A stretch of DNA of 34,653 nt from an uncultured Gammaproteobacteria bacterium. GTDB lineage: Bacteria; Pseudomonadota; Gammaproteobacteria; CAMYKB01. Of this stretch, positions 1-8,601 are shown one piece after another; positions within the stretch are counted from its first letter, which is position 1, and every line of letters begins with the position of its first letter. Both the position numbers and the translations under genes were made by a program. Under the pieces are notes generated by a model. That model was not told where the DNA came from. It did no database searches and saw nothing but the letters and a program-made list of their open reading frames with translations. Location: contig CAMYKB010000025.1 of the NCBI GenBank assembly GCA_947258875.1, forward strand, positions 1 to 34,653. Direction: 5' to 3'.

Positions 1-1037
1 CGCCTTAGACCCAGGATCTTGGCGGCCTTGGCGACAACCCCGCCGGCCTCGTCTAGGGCTTGTCTAATAAGATGTGTCTCTATACTAGCAATGACCTGTT
101 TCAAGTTGACACCTTCAGAAGGCATTTCCAGCCTGGCTATCAGGTCTTCAGGTGTCAATAAGGTGTCAATATCATTGGTAACATTTTTATTGATTTCGGT
201 TACCGGCGAATCCCTGAACTGAGATGGTAAATCCTTAGCACGCACGAGATCACCGGTATTAAGGATACGTAAGCGTTCTACCAGGTTGGATAACTCACGT
301 ACATTACCAGGCCAATGATAGTTATGTAACGCAGCCAGAGCGTTATCACTCAGTGTAAAGACACCGCGCTCATTCTCCAGGCGCCTGACCATATTTGCTA
401 CCAACGCCTCAATATCTTCAACCCGTTCTCGCAAGGCTGGCATTTCAATAGGAAAGACATTCAGCCGATAGTAAAGATCCTCCCTGAAAAGTTCTTTTCG
501 AATGCGTTCCTGGAGATTACGGTGAGTAGCCGCAACGATCCTGACATCGGCATGCTGGGTCTTGCCCCCTCCAACGCGCTCATAGGTGCGTTCCTGTAAT
601 ACCCGTAAGAGCTTAACCTGCATATCCGGGCTCATGTCGCCAATTTCGTCAAGGAATAATGTCCCCCCCTCCGCCATTTCAAAACGGCCGGCGCGCGAGG
701 TTATTGCGCCTGTGAAAGCACCCTTTTCATGACCGAATAATTCGCTTTCCAGCAAATCACGTGGTATCGCGCCACAATTGATTGGTACAAAGGGTTTATC
801 AGCGCGCAGAGACTTTCTATGGATAATTCTGGCGATGATTTCCTTGCCGGTGCCCGATTCACCCAGGATGAGTACATTGGCTTCCGTCGTAGCAACCTGA
901 TCGACCAGTTGCCGGACCCTCTCTATTTCGGGGCTGGCGCCCTCAAAGGAACAGACTGACTGTCTGCGGCGGCGGCGTGGTGTTGAAGATTCAATCTGCG
1001 AGGTATCCCTATCATCAAGCTTTTCGTATGCTGGCAT
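1..1037 (-). CDS. flrA: Sigma54-dependent flagellar master activator, FleQ/FlrA type, without a receiver domain (partial)
   Basis: This is a AAA+ enhancer-binding protein that would activate sigma54 at flagellar promoters. About 345 residues are visible and the C-terminus is cut by the window edge. Walker A GESGTGKE lies near residues 59-66, the sigma54-contact loop GAFTGA at 106-111 and Walker B FLDE at 128-131. The last visible residues, [11 protein letters not shown], begin a Fis-type helix-turn-helix like that of FleQ. FleQ proteins normally carry about 130 residues before the AAA+ domain. Here the ATG at 1037 leaves only about 32, including a run of five arginines, and an in-frame stop lies three codons upstream. 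An AGGAAG ribosome site precedes the ATG. Where FleQ has its LFRS c-di-GMP motif I read SVCS. Position after fliT matches fleQ in pseudomonads. The family call is firm; the role as flagellar master regulator is inferred from synteny. Confidence 0.88.
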   Translation of the reverse strand, partial: MPAYEKLDDRDTSQIESSTPRRRRRQSVCSFEGASPEIERVRQLVDQVATTEANVLILGESGTGKEIIARIIHRKSLRADKPFVPINCGAIPRDLLESELFGHEKGAFTGAITSRAGRFEMAEGGTLFLDEIGDMSPDMQVKLLRVLQERTYERVGGGKTQHADVRIVAATHRNLQERIRKELFREDLYYRLNVFPIEMPALRERVEDIEALVANMVRRLENERGVFTLSDNALAALHNYHWPGNVRELSNLVERLRILNTGDLVRAKDLPSQFRDSPVTEINKNVTNDIDTLLTPEDLIARLEMPSEGVNLKQVIASIETHLIRQALDEAGGVVAKAAKILGLR

Positions 1038-1160
1038 AACTATCTATACTTCCTTAGCGAAAATAATAAGCATGTGATATTCGCACATGAACAAAACAAC
1101 CTAGTACAACCTATTCACGCCAACCAGATGTATAGAAGCAAAAGCTTCATTTATTATTAG

Positions 1161-1180
1161 TTAATTATTATTAATTATTA
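1161..1180. repeat. Tandem 10-bp AT repeat upstream of flrA
   Basis: TTAATTATTA occurs twice in direct succession inside a longer run of almost pure A/T. Such tracts bend DNA and can act as UP elements or as sites for nucleoid proteins. It lies about 125-145 bases upstream of the flrA start codon. No function is demonstrated. Confidence 0.6.
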
Positions 1181-1550
1181 ATTTATTGTTTTTTTATATA
1201 CCTAATCTAAATAGAAGTTACTTATCTTCATGGACTTCATTATACAAGATAGTGATGTATAACTTAATTCCATGTATCGGCTCTGAATAGCACTTGATCT
1301 GCTATCCATTAACTCGCATCTCAGCGCGGCGGAGAACCAGTTACTGATAACATGGTTAGGTGTATTTATGCACGACCGGGGGCGTCAAACAAGGTGAATA
1401 ATGAGCATATATTTTGTGAAATATATCACTGACTTTAGGCTGTTCTTGCTATAGCAAAAGCCTTAATCCTATCCTCAGAAGAAGCATGTCTTGCCTGGAA
1501 GCGCTCTGTATGGCCATCTCCAGGCAGGTCTTCCAAGTCTGACGCCTAGT

Positions 1551-1574
1551 TGTATGAATGACACAAGTCATACA
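1551..1574. repeat. Palindrome between fliT and flrA
   Basis: The arms TGTATGA and TCATACA match perfectly, and a nested pairing ATGAC-ACAA-GTCAT shares the right arm. It could be an operator or the foot of a transcript hairpin. There is no adjoining T-tract, so it is not a standard intrinsic terminator. Confidence 0.45.
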
Positions 1575-1651
1575 GGATATTTATGGCGGATTAGCAGAGC
1601 TAATATTATCTGTAGTTCTCAACCTCTAGCTACTGCTGAGGTCATTAATGT

Positions 1652-1981
1652 TTAGCGGCTGTTCTGTTCATAAAGCGCGTGGTTCTGTTTCAACGCCCTG
1701 ACGTCTTTCAGCGCATGTCCCATAGCCTTTTGTGCATCACGCGCGAGATCCAATATTTCCGAATCCAATACAACCAGCTGCCTCATCGTCGCCTCGTAAT
1801 CAATCGCACGCGCTGCAAATTCTGGACAAAACAACGCGTCAAGCTTGCGTCGTCTGATTACATCCAGCATAGTCATGGCGCTCCAGTCACCCTCCTTGCC
1901 CCGTTCTAGGATAAAGCGACTAATTTCATTCAAGTCATTAATCTGTTTTTCAAACCCATCCACAACTACCGTCTTTGCCAT
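1652..1981 (-). CDS. fliT: FliT-like flagellar export chaperone / regulator
   Basis: A 109-residue, soluble, mostly helical protein with no signal peptide or membrane segment. FliT-type proteins act in the cytoplasm as chaperones for the cap protein FliD and, in enterics, also inhibit FlhDC. Sequence similarity in this family is weak, so the call rests on size, composition and position directly after fliS and before flrA, the place of fliT/fleP in pseudomonads. An upstream ATG at 1996 would add five residues. I prefer the ATG at 1981 because GGAG stands nine bases before it, while nothing suitable precedes the upstream codon. It lies in the fliD-fliS-fliT unit, probably read from the sigma54 promoter at 3898-3913. 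Confidence 0.65.
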   Translation of the reverse strand: MAKTVVVDGFEKQINDLNEISRFILERGKEGDWSAMTMLDVIRRRKLDALFCPEFAARAIDYEATMRQLVVLDSEILDLARDAQKAMGHALKDVRALKQNHALYEQNSR

Positions 1982-2017
1982 TTGTATGTACTCCATTACC
2001 AGTAGGAAAACATGTGC

Positions 2018-2437
2018 TCACGCATTAACTAGTGAACCATGGCGTATCTCGGGAGTGATACTGTTCCACGCCCCTTTGAGCGTTAGCGTGAGCGAGGTTA
2101 CTTCATCCATAATGTCAACACTATTATGCAAATTCGCGTCAAGCAAACGACGTTGCATGTAATCGTACAGGTCATCCAGATTTTGTGCCATATCACCGCC
2201 GATTGCCTTATCGAGACTACCCCGAAGGCCATCCAGAATAGCGATAATCTTGCTTATTGCCTGCCCCTTTTCAGGGATTTCACCACGCATCATGTGCCCT
2301 TTCGCCGTTGCCGCATTCTCAAGAACGCCATTCAGCAACATTTCGATCAATTTGTGAGGATCAGCACTTTCAATACCGCCTACTTTTTCAACCCTCTTAT
2401 AGGAGCACATCGCATTCATGCTATAACTTGCATTCAT
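2018..2437 (-). CDS. fliS: Flagellin export chaperone FliS
   Basis: FliS binds newly made flagellin in the cytoplasm, stops early polymerisation and delivers it to the export gate. This 139-residue protein shows the family signature: an N-terminal YKRV segment, the helix following DPHKLIEMLLNGVLENAATA (about residues 27-46), the central ISKIIAILDGLRGSLD segment and a YDYMQRRLLDANLHN helix, the last being the most conserved part of FliS. Length is normal for the family (about 125-140). A GAGGG ribosome site stands five bases before the ATG. It sits between fliD and fliT, 36 bases from fliT, so the three should be one transcript. Confidence 0.93.
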   Translation of the reverse strand: MNASYSMNAMCSYKRVEKVGGIESADPHKLIEMLLNGVLENAATAKGHMMRGEIPEKGQAISKIIAILDGLRGSLDKAIGGDMAQNLDDLYDYMQRRLLDANLHNSVDIMDEVTSLTLTLKGAWNSITPEIRHGSLVNA

Positions 2438-2490
2438 ACTATCCCTCGCTTGTCTACTTGTAGCTGATTAAACATATCGGACAGGCCTGA

Positions 2491-3807
2491 TTAATTATTA
2501 CCCAGGTTATTAAATGGCAGATTGAGCAACTGCTGTGACAGGTAGCTACTGGTTGTTGTCAACTGCGCCATCAAGGTATCCAGCGCGGTAAACTGATTGA
2601 GATAGCGCTGCTCTGTCTGCGTCAGCCGATATTCAACGCTATCTTTCTGCTTTTCCAGACTGCGATCCTGATCATTGAGACCTTTGGTACGGTCGTCGAG
2701 CACACCGCCTGACTGAACATAATCATCCAGCAAATTATCCAGGCGTACAGAAAAACCATCTGTAGCTGCAGAAAATATGTTAACAACCTCCTCGACACCC
2801 GTGCCCAGGGCGGTTTCTAACTTGGCACTATCAACACTCAACACACCAAATTCGTCGAATGACAAGCCGATCTCAAAAGGATATGCCGGGTTTCCGTCGA
2901 GTCCGGTCGACGGAGTCAAAAAGTGTTCGCGAATATTCGATTCGATAATACGCAGCAGGCTTTCACCGCGAAGCGAACCTTCGCCGAGATCTTTCATTGT
3001 ATCTATCAATGCATTATATTTGCTTGCAAGCTCATCGATGGCTTCAGTAATGCTGGACGTATCACGCTCGACTACAAGCTCCGTGGTTCCCACTTGTTTA
3101 AGGTTAAGTGTGATACCTTCAATGACGCCTGATACTGCGTTTGAAGCACTTGTTACTGCAAAACCATCCACTTCCAATTGAGCATCAATTGCAGCATCGA
3201 CCTGTTTCACTCCAAGTTGTTTAGTCAGTTTTTTGGTTCCTGATACCTGGATCTCACTAGCGGTACCGGTTTCGTCCGCAGTAAGGACCAGGCGGCTGCC
3301 ACCATCAACATTGAGAATGCTCGCGCTAACACCGGCATTGTCGAGCGCGTCATTAATGGAGTCACGCAGCCCCGATAAAGTGTTGTTAGCTGAATCTACA
3401 GTGATATCAAAGGAATCAGCACCAACGGTTAATGTCAGTGTACCCGTCTCAAGTGCTGTACTGGGATCTACAAACGCATCAGATGCGAGCCTGTGTTTTT
3501 GTGCCAGACTAATCACATTGATGTCGTGGTTACCCGTGAATGCGCTGCTACTGGCGGTGGCAGTAAACACATCTTCATCAGATGAATTTGCTACGAATTT
3601 AATCGCACCGGAAGGGTTGTTCAGGGATTTCACCACCGACTGAAACTCCGAGAGCGCACCTTTCAACTTACCGATATCACTTAGCTGAACTTCGATCTGT
3701 TGCTGCTGAGATTCCAGTTTCCGTAAGGGCTGACTCTCAAGCTGCATCAGTTGTGCAACGATGCTATTTACATCAAGACCTGAGCCGATACCTGGTGCGC
3801 TGATCAT
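2491..3807 (-). CDS. fliD: Flagellar filament cap protein FliD (HAP2)
   Basis: FliD forms the pentameric cap at the growing filament tip and guides flagellin insertion. The 438-residue protein has the typical start MISAPGIGSGLDVNSIVAQL and a coiled-coil N-terminal stretch (about residues 20-65). The middle domain (about 80-240) carries Flagellin_IN-like ITVDSANNTLSGLRDSIN. The C-terminal part (about 250-430) ends in a helical segment rich in Q, L and T that re-enters the filament core fold. Length is in the usual range (about 430-480). A sigma54 promoter at 3898-3913 lies about 90 bases upstream, so fliD-fliS-fliT can be made before flagellin. Confidence 0.96.
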   Translation of the reverse strand: MISAPGIGSGLDVNSIVAQLMQLESQPLRKLESQQQQIEVQLSDIGKLKGALSEFQSVVKSLNNPSGAIKFVANSSDEDVFTATASSSAFTGNHDINVISLAQKHRLASDAFVDPSTALETGTLTLTVGADSFDITVDSANNTLSGLRDSINDALDNAGVSASILNVDGGSRLVLTADETGTASEIQVSGTKKLTKQLGVKQVDAAIDAQLEVDGFAVTSASNAVSGVIEGITLNLKQVGTTELVVERDTSSITEAIDELASKYNALIDTMKDLGEGSLRGESLLRIIESNIREHFLTPSTGLDGNPAYPFEIGLSFDEFGVLSVDSAKLETALGTGVEEVVNIFSAATDGFSVRLDNLLDDYVQSGGVLDDRTKGLNDQDRSLEKQKDSVEYRLTQTEQRYLNQFTALDTLMAQLTTTSSYLSQQLLNLPFNNLGNN

Positions 3808-3897
3808 GCTGTTACTCCGCTACTCGTCCGCTATAAAATGGGTAAAGTTGATGGTTTTAAGGTTTTATAGATTGATATATTGATACTTAAATAAAGT

Positions 3898-3913
3898 AGC
3901 AAGAGTCGTGCCG
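3898..3913 (-). promoter_or_regulatory. Sigma54 promoter for fliD-fliS-fliT
   Basis: On the minus strand the site reads CGGCACG-ACTC-TTGCT. It matches the -24/-12 consensus TGGCACG-N4-TTGCW at every position except the first. The start of transcription would fall near 3886, about 80 bases before fliD. It lies just past the flaG stop codon (3923), so it separates fliD control from the fliC-flaG transcript. Activation by the FlrA-like protein or an FlrC-type partner is inferred. Confidence 0.85.
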
Positions 3914-3922
3914 CTATATTCT

Positions 3923-4318
3923 TCATGCCTGGGTATCGAGGATCAGGCTATCGGTTGCTTGAAACTCATCAAGCGCCGATTCAATGGCTTTTGCGATCGA
4001 GAGCGCCTGTTGGTTAGGCACCTGCCTTATAACCTCATCTGTATTGGTATCGACGACTTTTATGATATGACGGCCGCTACCCTCATCGACCGAAAAGCGT
4101 ACACTGTATTGATGCGATTCAACGAATTCGTTGAGTTTCTTGGCCACATTTTCCAGCTGTGCTACCGAGGGGTTTGCCTCACTGTTATTCTGCGGTGGCT
4201 GTTTTCCGGTATCCGGCAATATCTTGCCATCCTTCGCATTGCCCGCCGCACCAGTCCCGGAAACCTTTACCTGGCTCTGGGAGGCTACTAAAGCCGAAAG
4301 CGTCATATCGAAGGACAT
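3923..4318 (-). CDS. flaG: FlaG family flagellar protein
   Basis: FlaG proteins are small accessory proteins found between flagellin and cap genes; in pseudomonads and vibrios they influence filament length. This one has 131 residues. The N-terminal half is low complexity (rich in A, S, G and Q). The conserved C-terminal domain starts near residue 60 with NVAKKLNEFVESHQYSVRFSVDE, then GRHIIKVVDTNTDEVIRQVP, the family core. The longer reading from a GTG at 4327 is unlikely because that GTG lies inside the GAGGTG ribosome site of the ATG at 4318. The gene follows fliC across a hairpin at 4353-4385, so it is probably expressed by partial readthrough. Confidence 0.9.
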   Translation of the reverse strand: MSFDMTLSALVASQSQVKVSGTGAAGNAKDGKILPDTGKQPPQNNSEANPSVAQLENVAKKLNEFVESHQYSVRFSVDEGSGRHIIKVVDTNTDEVIRQVPNQQALSIAKAIESALDEFQATDSLILDTQA

Positions 4319-4352
4319 AATAATCACCTCAATTTCTGTTTACCTGGAAAGG

Positions 4353-4385
4353 CCCTGAGTATTCAGGGGCTAGCCCTGAATACTC
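4353..4385 (-). terminator. Hairpin stack between fliC and flaG (probable attenuator)
   Basis: Two alternative stems overlap. CCCTGA-GTAT-TCAGGG (4353-4368) is a short hairpin. GAGTATTCAGGG (4357-4368) also pairs with CCCTGAATACTC (4374-4385) to make a longer stem with a GCTAG loop. The structure lies 16 bases past the fliC stop codon. No long T-run follows on the minus strand, so I read it as an mRNA-stabilising or partial-termination element rather than a full stop. This would fit much higher flagellin than FlaG output. Confidence 0.65.
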
Positions 4386-4400
4386 CTGCCTCGACCCGAC

Positions 4401-5231
4401 TTACTGGAGGAGTGACAACACTGTTTGTGGAGCGGCATTGGCCTGTGACACCATGGCAACACCGGCCTGCTGCAGGATTTGTGTGCGTGTCAGCTCAGCC
4501 GTTTCCGCAGCGAAGTCGGTATCGCGGATACGACTACGAGCAGCGGACAGATTCTCGGCAGTGGTGCTGAGATTACGAATGGTGGACTCAAAGCGACTCT
4601 GAGTAGCACCAAGCGTTGCACGTCCATCATTGACTGTGGTCAAAGCAGCATCTACTGCAGCAATCGCGGCATCGGTATCACTTGCGATACCACCACTGAT
4701 ATCGATGGCATCAACACCCAGGGTAACGGCAGTTGCATCGACGCCGGTCACTGTGATTTCTTCAGTCGCACCGGTGTTGGCACCGACATGGAAGGTCACT
4801 GTCGCAGCCGAACCATCAAGCACCTTGGTGCCATTGAACTCTGTGCTGTTGGCAATGCGGTCAAGTTCTGACAACAGTTCCTGCGCTTCCAGGTCCAGGG
4901 CATCTTTATCACTGGCGCTGTTGGTACCGTTAGCGGACTGCACCGCCAATTCACGTACACGTTGTAGGATATTGGTGGTTTCCTTCAATGCGCCCTCAGC
5001 AGTTTGCGAGAAAGAGATACCGTCATTGGCATTTCGTACCGCCTGATTCAAGCCACGGATCTGTGACGTCATGCGTTCGGAGATGGCAAGACCAGCTGCA
5101 TCATCTTTGGCACTGTTGATACGTAAACCCGAGGACAATCTCTGCATGGCAGTCTGCATGCTACTCTGGGTTCTGTTCAAATTACGCTGAGCATTCAGCG
5201 ACATTACATTGGTATTAATCATCTGAGGCAT
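4401..5231 (-). CDS. fliC: Flagellin
   Basis: This is the filament subunit, secreted through the flagellar export channel. It has 276 residues, at the short end for flagellins. The conserved D0/D1 N-terminal part (about 1-140) and C-terminal part (about 190-276) are complete, while the variable surface domain is reduced to about 40-50 residues rich in A, T, V and D. Visible landmarks are [20 protein letters not shown] near residues 31-50, [16 protein letters not shown] near 89-104 and the C-terminal end [13 protein letters not shown]. It has its own sigma28 promoter (5330-5356), with a leader of about 90 bases, and is followed by a hairpin before flaG. Only one flagellin gene is seen in this window. 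Confidence 0.97.
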   Translation of the reverse strand: MPQMINTNVMSLNAQRNLNRTQSSMQTAMQRLSSGLRINSAKDDAAGLAISERMTSQIRGLNQAVRNANDGISFSQTAEGALKETTNILQRVRELAVQSANGTNSASDKDALDLEAQELLSELDRIANSTEFNGTKVLDGSAATVTFHVGANTGATEEITVTGVDATAVTLGVDAIDISGGIASDTDAAIAAVDAALTTVNDGRATLGATQSRFESTIRNLSTTAENLSAARSRIRDTDFAAETAELTRTQILQQAGVAMVSQANAAPQTVLSLLQ

Positions 5232-5329
5232 TTTTCCAGCTCCTCTATCTTGGTTAGTGGGTTCAGTATTACCCGTTCAACTCACTTAGGTTGTGGGCTT
5301 GTGCCCCACCGTTCGTGCCTTCAGATAGT

Positions 5330-5356
5330 TTATCGGCAGGATTGCGCTTGACTTTA
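5330..5356 (-). promoter_or_regulatory. Sigma28 (FliA) promoter for fliC
   Basis: On the minus strand: TAAA, 15 bases, GCCGATAA, an exact match to the flagellar sigma28 consensus. Transcription should begin near 5320, giving a leader of about 90 bases before the fliC ATG at 5231. The leader contains a small imperfect stem at 5293-5309 (GTGGG pairing with CCCAC). Confidence 0.93.
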
Positions 5357-5445
5357 GGATTAAATTGGGATTTCCGTGCTAGCGGGAACCAAAGGCGATG
5401 GCTGTACTGGTTCTGCAACCATGAGATATGTTTAAGCCGGGATTA

Positions 5446-6648
5446 CTATCGCAGATAATTAAACAGCGACAATTCTTCTACACGCGTAAAGGTTTGTTGT
5501 AGCGCCTGCAGGGTCGTCATCTGAAATTGCAAACGGCTAATCGCTTCAGGATAATCGAGATCCTGAACCTCAGAGAGTGTTTCCTGCAATTGCAGTTGGA
5601 CGGATTCATTCTCGGCCCTGGTGGTGTCTACAGAATTCAATCGTGCGCCAACTGCAACCCGCACCTCGAGAAGATGGCCCAAGGCCTGGTCTATATCACC
5701 CACCACTGTATTCATCGATTGATTCAGCTGCGCCTGCTCTGACGCATTGGCAGGGTCTATATCCATAGCAGCAATAAATTGCTTCAGGCTGGTAAATACA
5801 TCCTGGTTACGGCTGGGTTTGACAGTAAATTCATCGCCGCTGACCGGAACTCCATTAATACTCGTTTCTATACCATTAAAGGCAATAACACCATTCTCCA
5901 CATAAGGCTGTGCAGCCAGCACGGTAGTCGCAGTCGTATCATTGACAACATCATAGCTTGTAGCGGATGTGAAACGGATTGTGAAATTATCGAACTGATA
6001 AACAGACGCATCTACAACAGAACCCGCCGCAATATTACCTGTACCGGTATTTGTGCCACTACCCCCGGCCGTGAATGTACCATTGCCGTTACGGATCCGC
6101 TGAAAAACGTCTGCACCTGAGTCCCCTGATGCAACCTGCCGTGTTGCACCTATCTGCAGGAGTTGCTGACCATGATCACCGTTATAGGCAACACCCGCGG
6201 CGGTCTCTGTAAAAGGCAGCGTATCGCCCTTGAATCCTGCAAAGATGTAATCGCCATTTGCATCCCTGGTATTCGCATAGGCTAATAACTCCTGCATGCG
6301 CTGCTCAACCTCTATTCGGTAAGCGGCCCTTGTTTCCACCGTTTGAACACCTGATTTGGATGCCAGGGCCAGTTCCTTAACACGCTGCAGCAGGTTGGTT
6401 GCTGATTCCAGCGTGGTTTCCTCCAGACTGAGGCGCTGTTCAGCGAATATCGCATTCTTATGGTACTGCTTCAATTGTTGAATACTTTCAGATATACCCA
6501 AACTGCGACTGGTACCAACAGGATCATCCGAAGGCTTGAGGATACGTTTACCACTGGATATCTGTTGCTGGGTACGTGCCAGCTCAGACTGTTGCCGCTG
6601 CAGTTCATTAGTGGCATTTTTATATAAATATGAAGTGGCTATACGCAT
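5446..6648 (-). CDS. flgL: Hook-filament junction protein FlgL (HAP3)
   Basis: FlgL forms the second ring of the junction between hook and filament. The 400-residue protein begins MRIATSYLYKNATNELQRQQ, the typical D0/D1 start, with ISSGKRILKPSDDPVG near residues 30-45. It ends in the matching C-terminal helix (MTTLQALQQTFTRVEELSLFNYLR, about 377-400). An inserted domain near 210-280 strongly resembles one in FlgK. Length is above the enteric FlgL (about 317) because of this insert. It starts 2 bases after the flgK stop, so both are read from the sigma28 promoter at 8607-8633. Confidence 0.94.
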   Translation of the reverse strand: MRIATSYLYKNATNELQRQQSELARTQQQISSGKRILKPSDDPVGTSRSLGISESIQQLKQYHKNAIFAEQRLSLEETTLESATNLLQRVKELALASKSGVQTVETRAAYRIEVEQRMQELLAYANTRDANGDYIFAGFKGDTLPFTETAAGVAYNGDHGQQLLQIGATRQVASGDSGADVFQRIRNGNGTFTAGGSGTNTGTGNIAAGSVVDASVYQFDNFTIRFTSATSYDVVNDTTATTVLAAQPYVENGVIAFNGIETSINGVPVSGDEFTVKPSRNQDVFTSLKQFIAAMDIDPANASEQAQLNQSMNTVVGDIDQALGHLLEVRVAVGARLNSVDTTRAENESVQLQLQETLSEVQDLDYPEAISRLQFQMTTLQALQQTFTRVEELSLFNYLR

Positions 6649-6650
6649 GT

Positions 6651-8546
6651 TTACCTGCTCACTGCATTCAGCAATGTCTGGAATAAAGAATCGGCCGTAG
6701 TAATGACCTGTGCAGCGGCCTGGTAGGCCTGTTGATAGCGAGTCAGGTTAATCGCTTCTTCATCCAGATTAACCCCAGAGACACTATCCCGTGCTTCGAC
6801 TGCATGTTGAAGCAGGCCGGTTTGTGCATGACTATTAATTTCGGCCTGGCGCGTCACACTCCCTACACGTCCGACCAGTGCGCCGTAACCTTCCTGATAA
6901 CTGGCGCTACCGCCAATCAAGGATTCTGACTGCAGGCCAGCCAGCGTCAGGGCATTGCGGTTATCCGAGCCCCCCCCAGTATTTTGTTCGATACGGAAAG
7001 TATCACCCGCGACCGGATCACCGCTAATAGTGGCTTGCCAGCCATTGTATTGGATGAGTCCGCCGCTGGTATACGCGACACCTGCAGCCAGCGTCGTACC
7101 AGTGACTGTGTCCACCACGTCAAAGTTTGTGGCAGGATTATTAAACTGGATTTCAACTGAATTCAGTAATGCGGAATCACTCGCATCGATAACATTGGCT
7201 TGACTCATACCGGCATTACCCAGATTGCTCACCAGCGCTTCAGAACGTACCGGGGAGGCAGCCGCAATTCTGTTCGTGTCTGTAATAGCCAATACAATAT
7301 CTCGCGCTGCACTACCGACCGGCCGTATGAGATAGGAATCACCACTCACTGCTGCGCCCGAGACAGACACTTCGAAACCATCCATAAGCAACGGTCCGGG
7401 ACCGCTCACCTGAGTATTGTCGGAAAGCCGTGTCAGGTTGTAGTTTGAACCATCATAAGATAGCCGGTAATCCGATGTAGTAAGACTGGAGGCGTCGTTA
7501 ATAGCTGCGCTGACCGTGGCACCACCTGCATTGGTTTTATTACTTATGACCTGGGGCACTGGCATCGTAAAAAAATCTGCGCCCATGTCGCCATTGAGAT
7601 CCATGCCAGCACTGTGTTGGTTATTAAAGGAATCAGCGAGTACTGCAGCGATGCGGCCCAGCGCGTTGCTGGCATCGCCCAGAACTTCCCTGCGAAAGTC
7701 CAGCAAACCACCGACAGTACCGCCACTTAACTGATTACTTATAATCACTTGCCCCGCGCCACCATCATGTGCAATCTGTGATTTACTGGCATCAGCAGGG
7801 TCTGTTACAAGGCTAAGTGGTCGTGCGTCCATCGCCATGACAAGGGCTTGCCCATTTCCGATAAAGACATTAACTGCGCCATCATCTTGTGGCACCACAT
7901 TCACTGACACCAGTCCGGATAATTCAGTAATGAGCTGGTCTCGCTGATCCAGCAAATCATTAGGTGGAGCACCACCGGCCTGCCCCGTCGCCTGCACAAT
8001 CGTCTTATTCAGCTTGGCAATGTTATCTGCTAAAACATTGATTTCATTAACAGAATCACCCAGCCTGGTATTAATTTCATGGTTCAATGAATTCAGCTGT
8101 CCATCAATGAAATGAAAACGGTCAGTCAGCGTTCCCGCGTTACCCAGTAACACCTGGCGGGCAGCCGCAGAAGTGGGATCATTGGCAACTTCCTGAACGG
8201 ATGCGAAAAAATCCTGTAATACATTGGGAAGGCCGGTCTCAGTATCTGCCAACAAACCATCTATTTTGCTCGATAAAGCGTAGAAGCTATCTAGGCGGCT
8301 GCTTTCGGAACCTGCTGTCCGCACCTGCAGATTCAGAAACTCATCCTGGATTCGCTCAATGCTCGCAACCCGCACGCCGCTACCGATAAAACTGCCACCA
8401 AAATATTGCGGTGGCGCCGCTGTGAGATCGGCGCGTTGACGGCTATAGCCCTCGGTATTGGCGTTTGCGATGTTATGCCCGGTGGTAGAAAGCGCACGCT
8501 GGAAAGCCAACAAGCCGGTAACACTGGTGCTGAGTAAATCTGACAT
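6651..8546 (-). CDS. flgK: Hook-filament junction protein FlgK (HAP1)
   Basis: FlgK forms the first ring of the hook-filament junction. The 631-residue protein starts MSDLLSTSVTGLLAFQRALS, followed by the ANANTEGYSRQR motif shared by rod, hook and junction proteins. It ends with the matching VNLDEEAINLTRYQQAYQAA and a final coiled-coil helix. The variable middle contains two copies, the first more diverged, of a roughly 70-residue beta domain also present once in FlgL (about residues 341-411 and 451-522). An ATG at 8558 is possible, but GGAG stands six bases before the ATG at 8546, so I choose the latter. It is expressed from a sigma28 promoter inside flgJ. Confidence 0.95.
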   Translation of the reverse strand: MSDLLSTSVTGLLAFQRALSTTGHNIANANTEGYSRQRADLTAAPPQYFGGSFIGSGVRVASIERIQDEFLNLQVRTAGSESSRLDSFYALSSKIDGLLADTETGLPNVLQDFFASVQEVANDPTSAAARQVLLGNAGTLTDRFHFIDGQLNSLNHEINTRLGDSVNEINVLADNIAKLNKTIVQATGQAGGAPPNDLLDQRDQLITELSGLVSVNVVPQDDGAVNVFIGNGQALVMAMDARPLSLVTDPADASKSQIAHDGGAGQVIISNQLSGGTVGGLLDFRREVLGDASNALGRIAAVLADSFNNQHSAGMDLNGDMGADFFTMPVPQVISNKTNAGGATVSAAINDASSLTTSDYRLSYDGSNYNLTRLSDNTQVSGPGPLLMDGFEVSVSGAAVSGDSYLIRPVGSAARDIVLAITDTNRIAAASPVRSEALVSNLGNAGMSQANVIDASDSALLNSVEIQFNNPATNFDVVDTVTGTTLAAGVAYTSGGLIQYNGWQATISGDPVAGDTFRIEQNTGGGSDNRNALTLAGLQSESLIGGSASYQEGYGALVGRVGSVTRQAEINSHAQTGLLQHAVEARDSVSGVNLDEEAINLTRYQQAYQAAAQVITTADSLFQTLLNAVSR

Positions 8547-8570
8547 TCGTTTCTCCATTAACCGATGTGA

Positions 8571-8584
8571 CAGGCCAGGGCCTG
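8571..8584. repeat. Palindrome in the flgK leader
   Basis: CAGGCC-AG-GGCCTG lies between flgJ and flgK, within the predicted 5' leader made by the sigma28 promoter at 8607-8633. It could form a short hairpin at the mRNA 5' end. No function can be assigned. Confidence 0.4.
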
Positions 8585-8601
8585 CACAACAGTTGGTGAT
8601 A

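Larger units (their letters stand above)
1038..1651. other. Non-coding region between fliT and flrA
   Basis: About 600 bases without a convincing gene; it should hold the flrA promoter. Nearest flrA, up to about 1210, is a very AT-rich tract containing a tandem 10-bp repeat, TTAATTATTA twice at 1161-1180. Nearer fliT are inverted repeats: TGCCTGGA/TCCAGGCA around 1491-1525, TGTATGA/TCATACA at 1551-1574 with a nested ATGAC-ACAA-GTCAT, and ATTAGC-AGA-GCTAAT at 1590-1604. None is followed by a T-tract, so I do not call a terminator. No receiver-domain coding sequence is present in any frame here. Confidence 0.6.
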
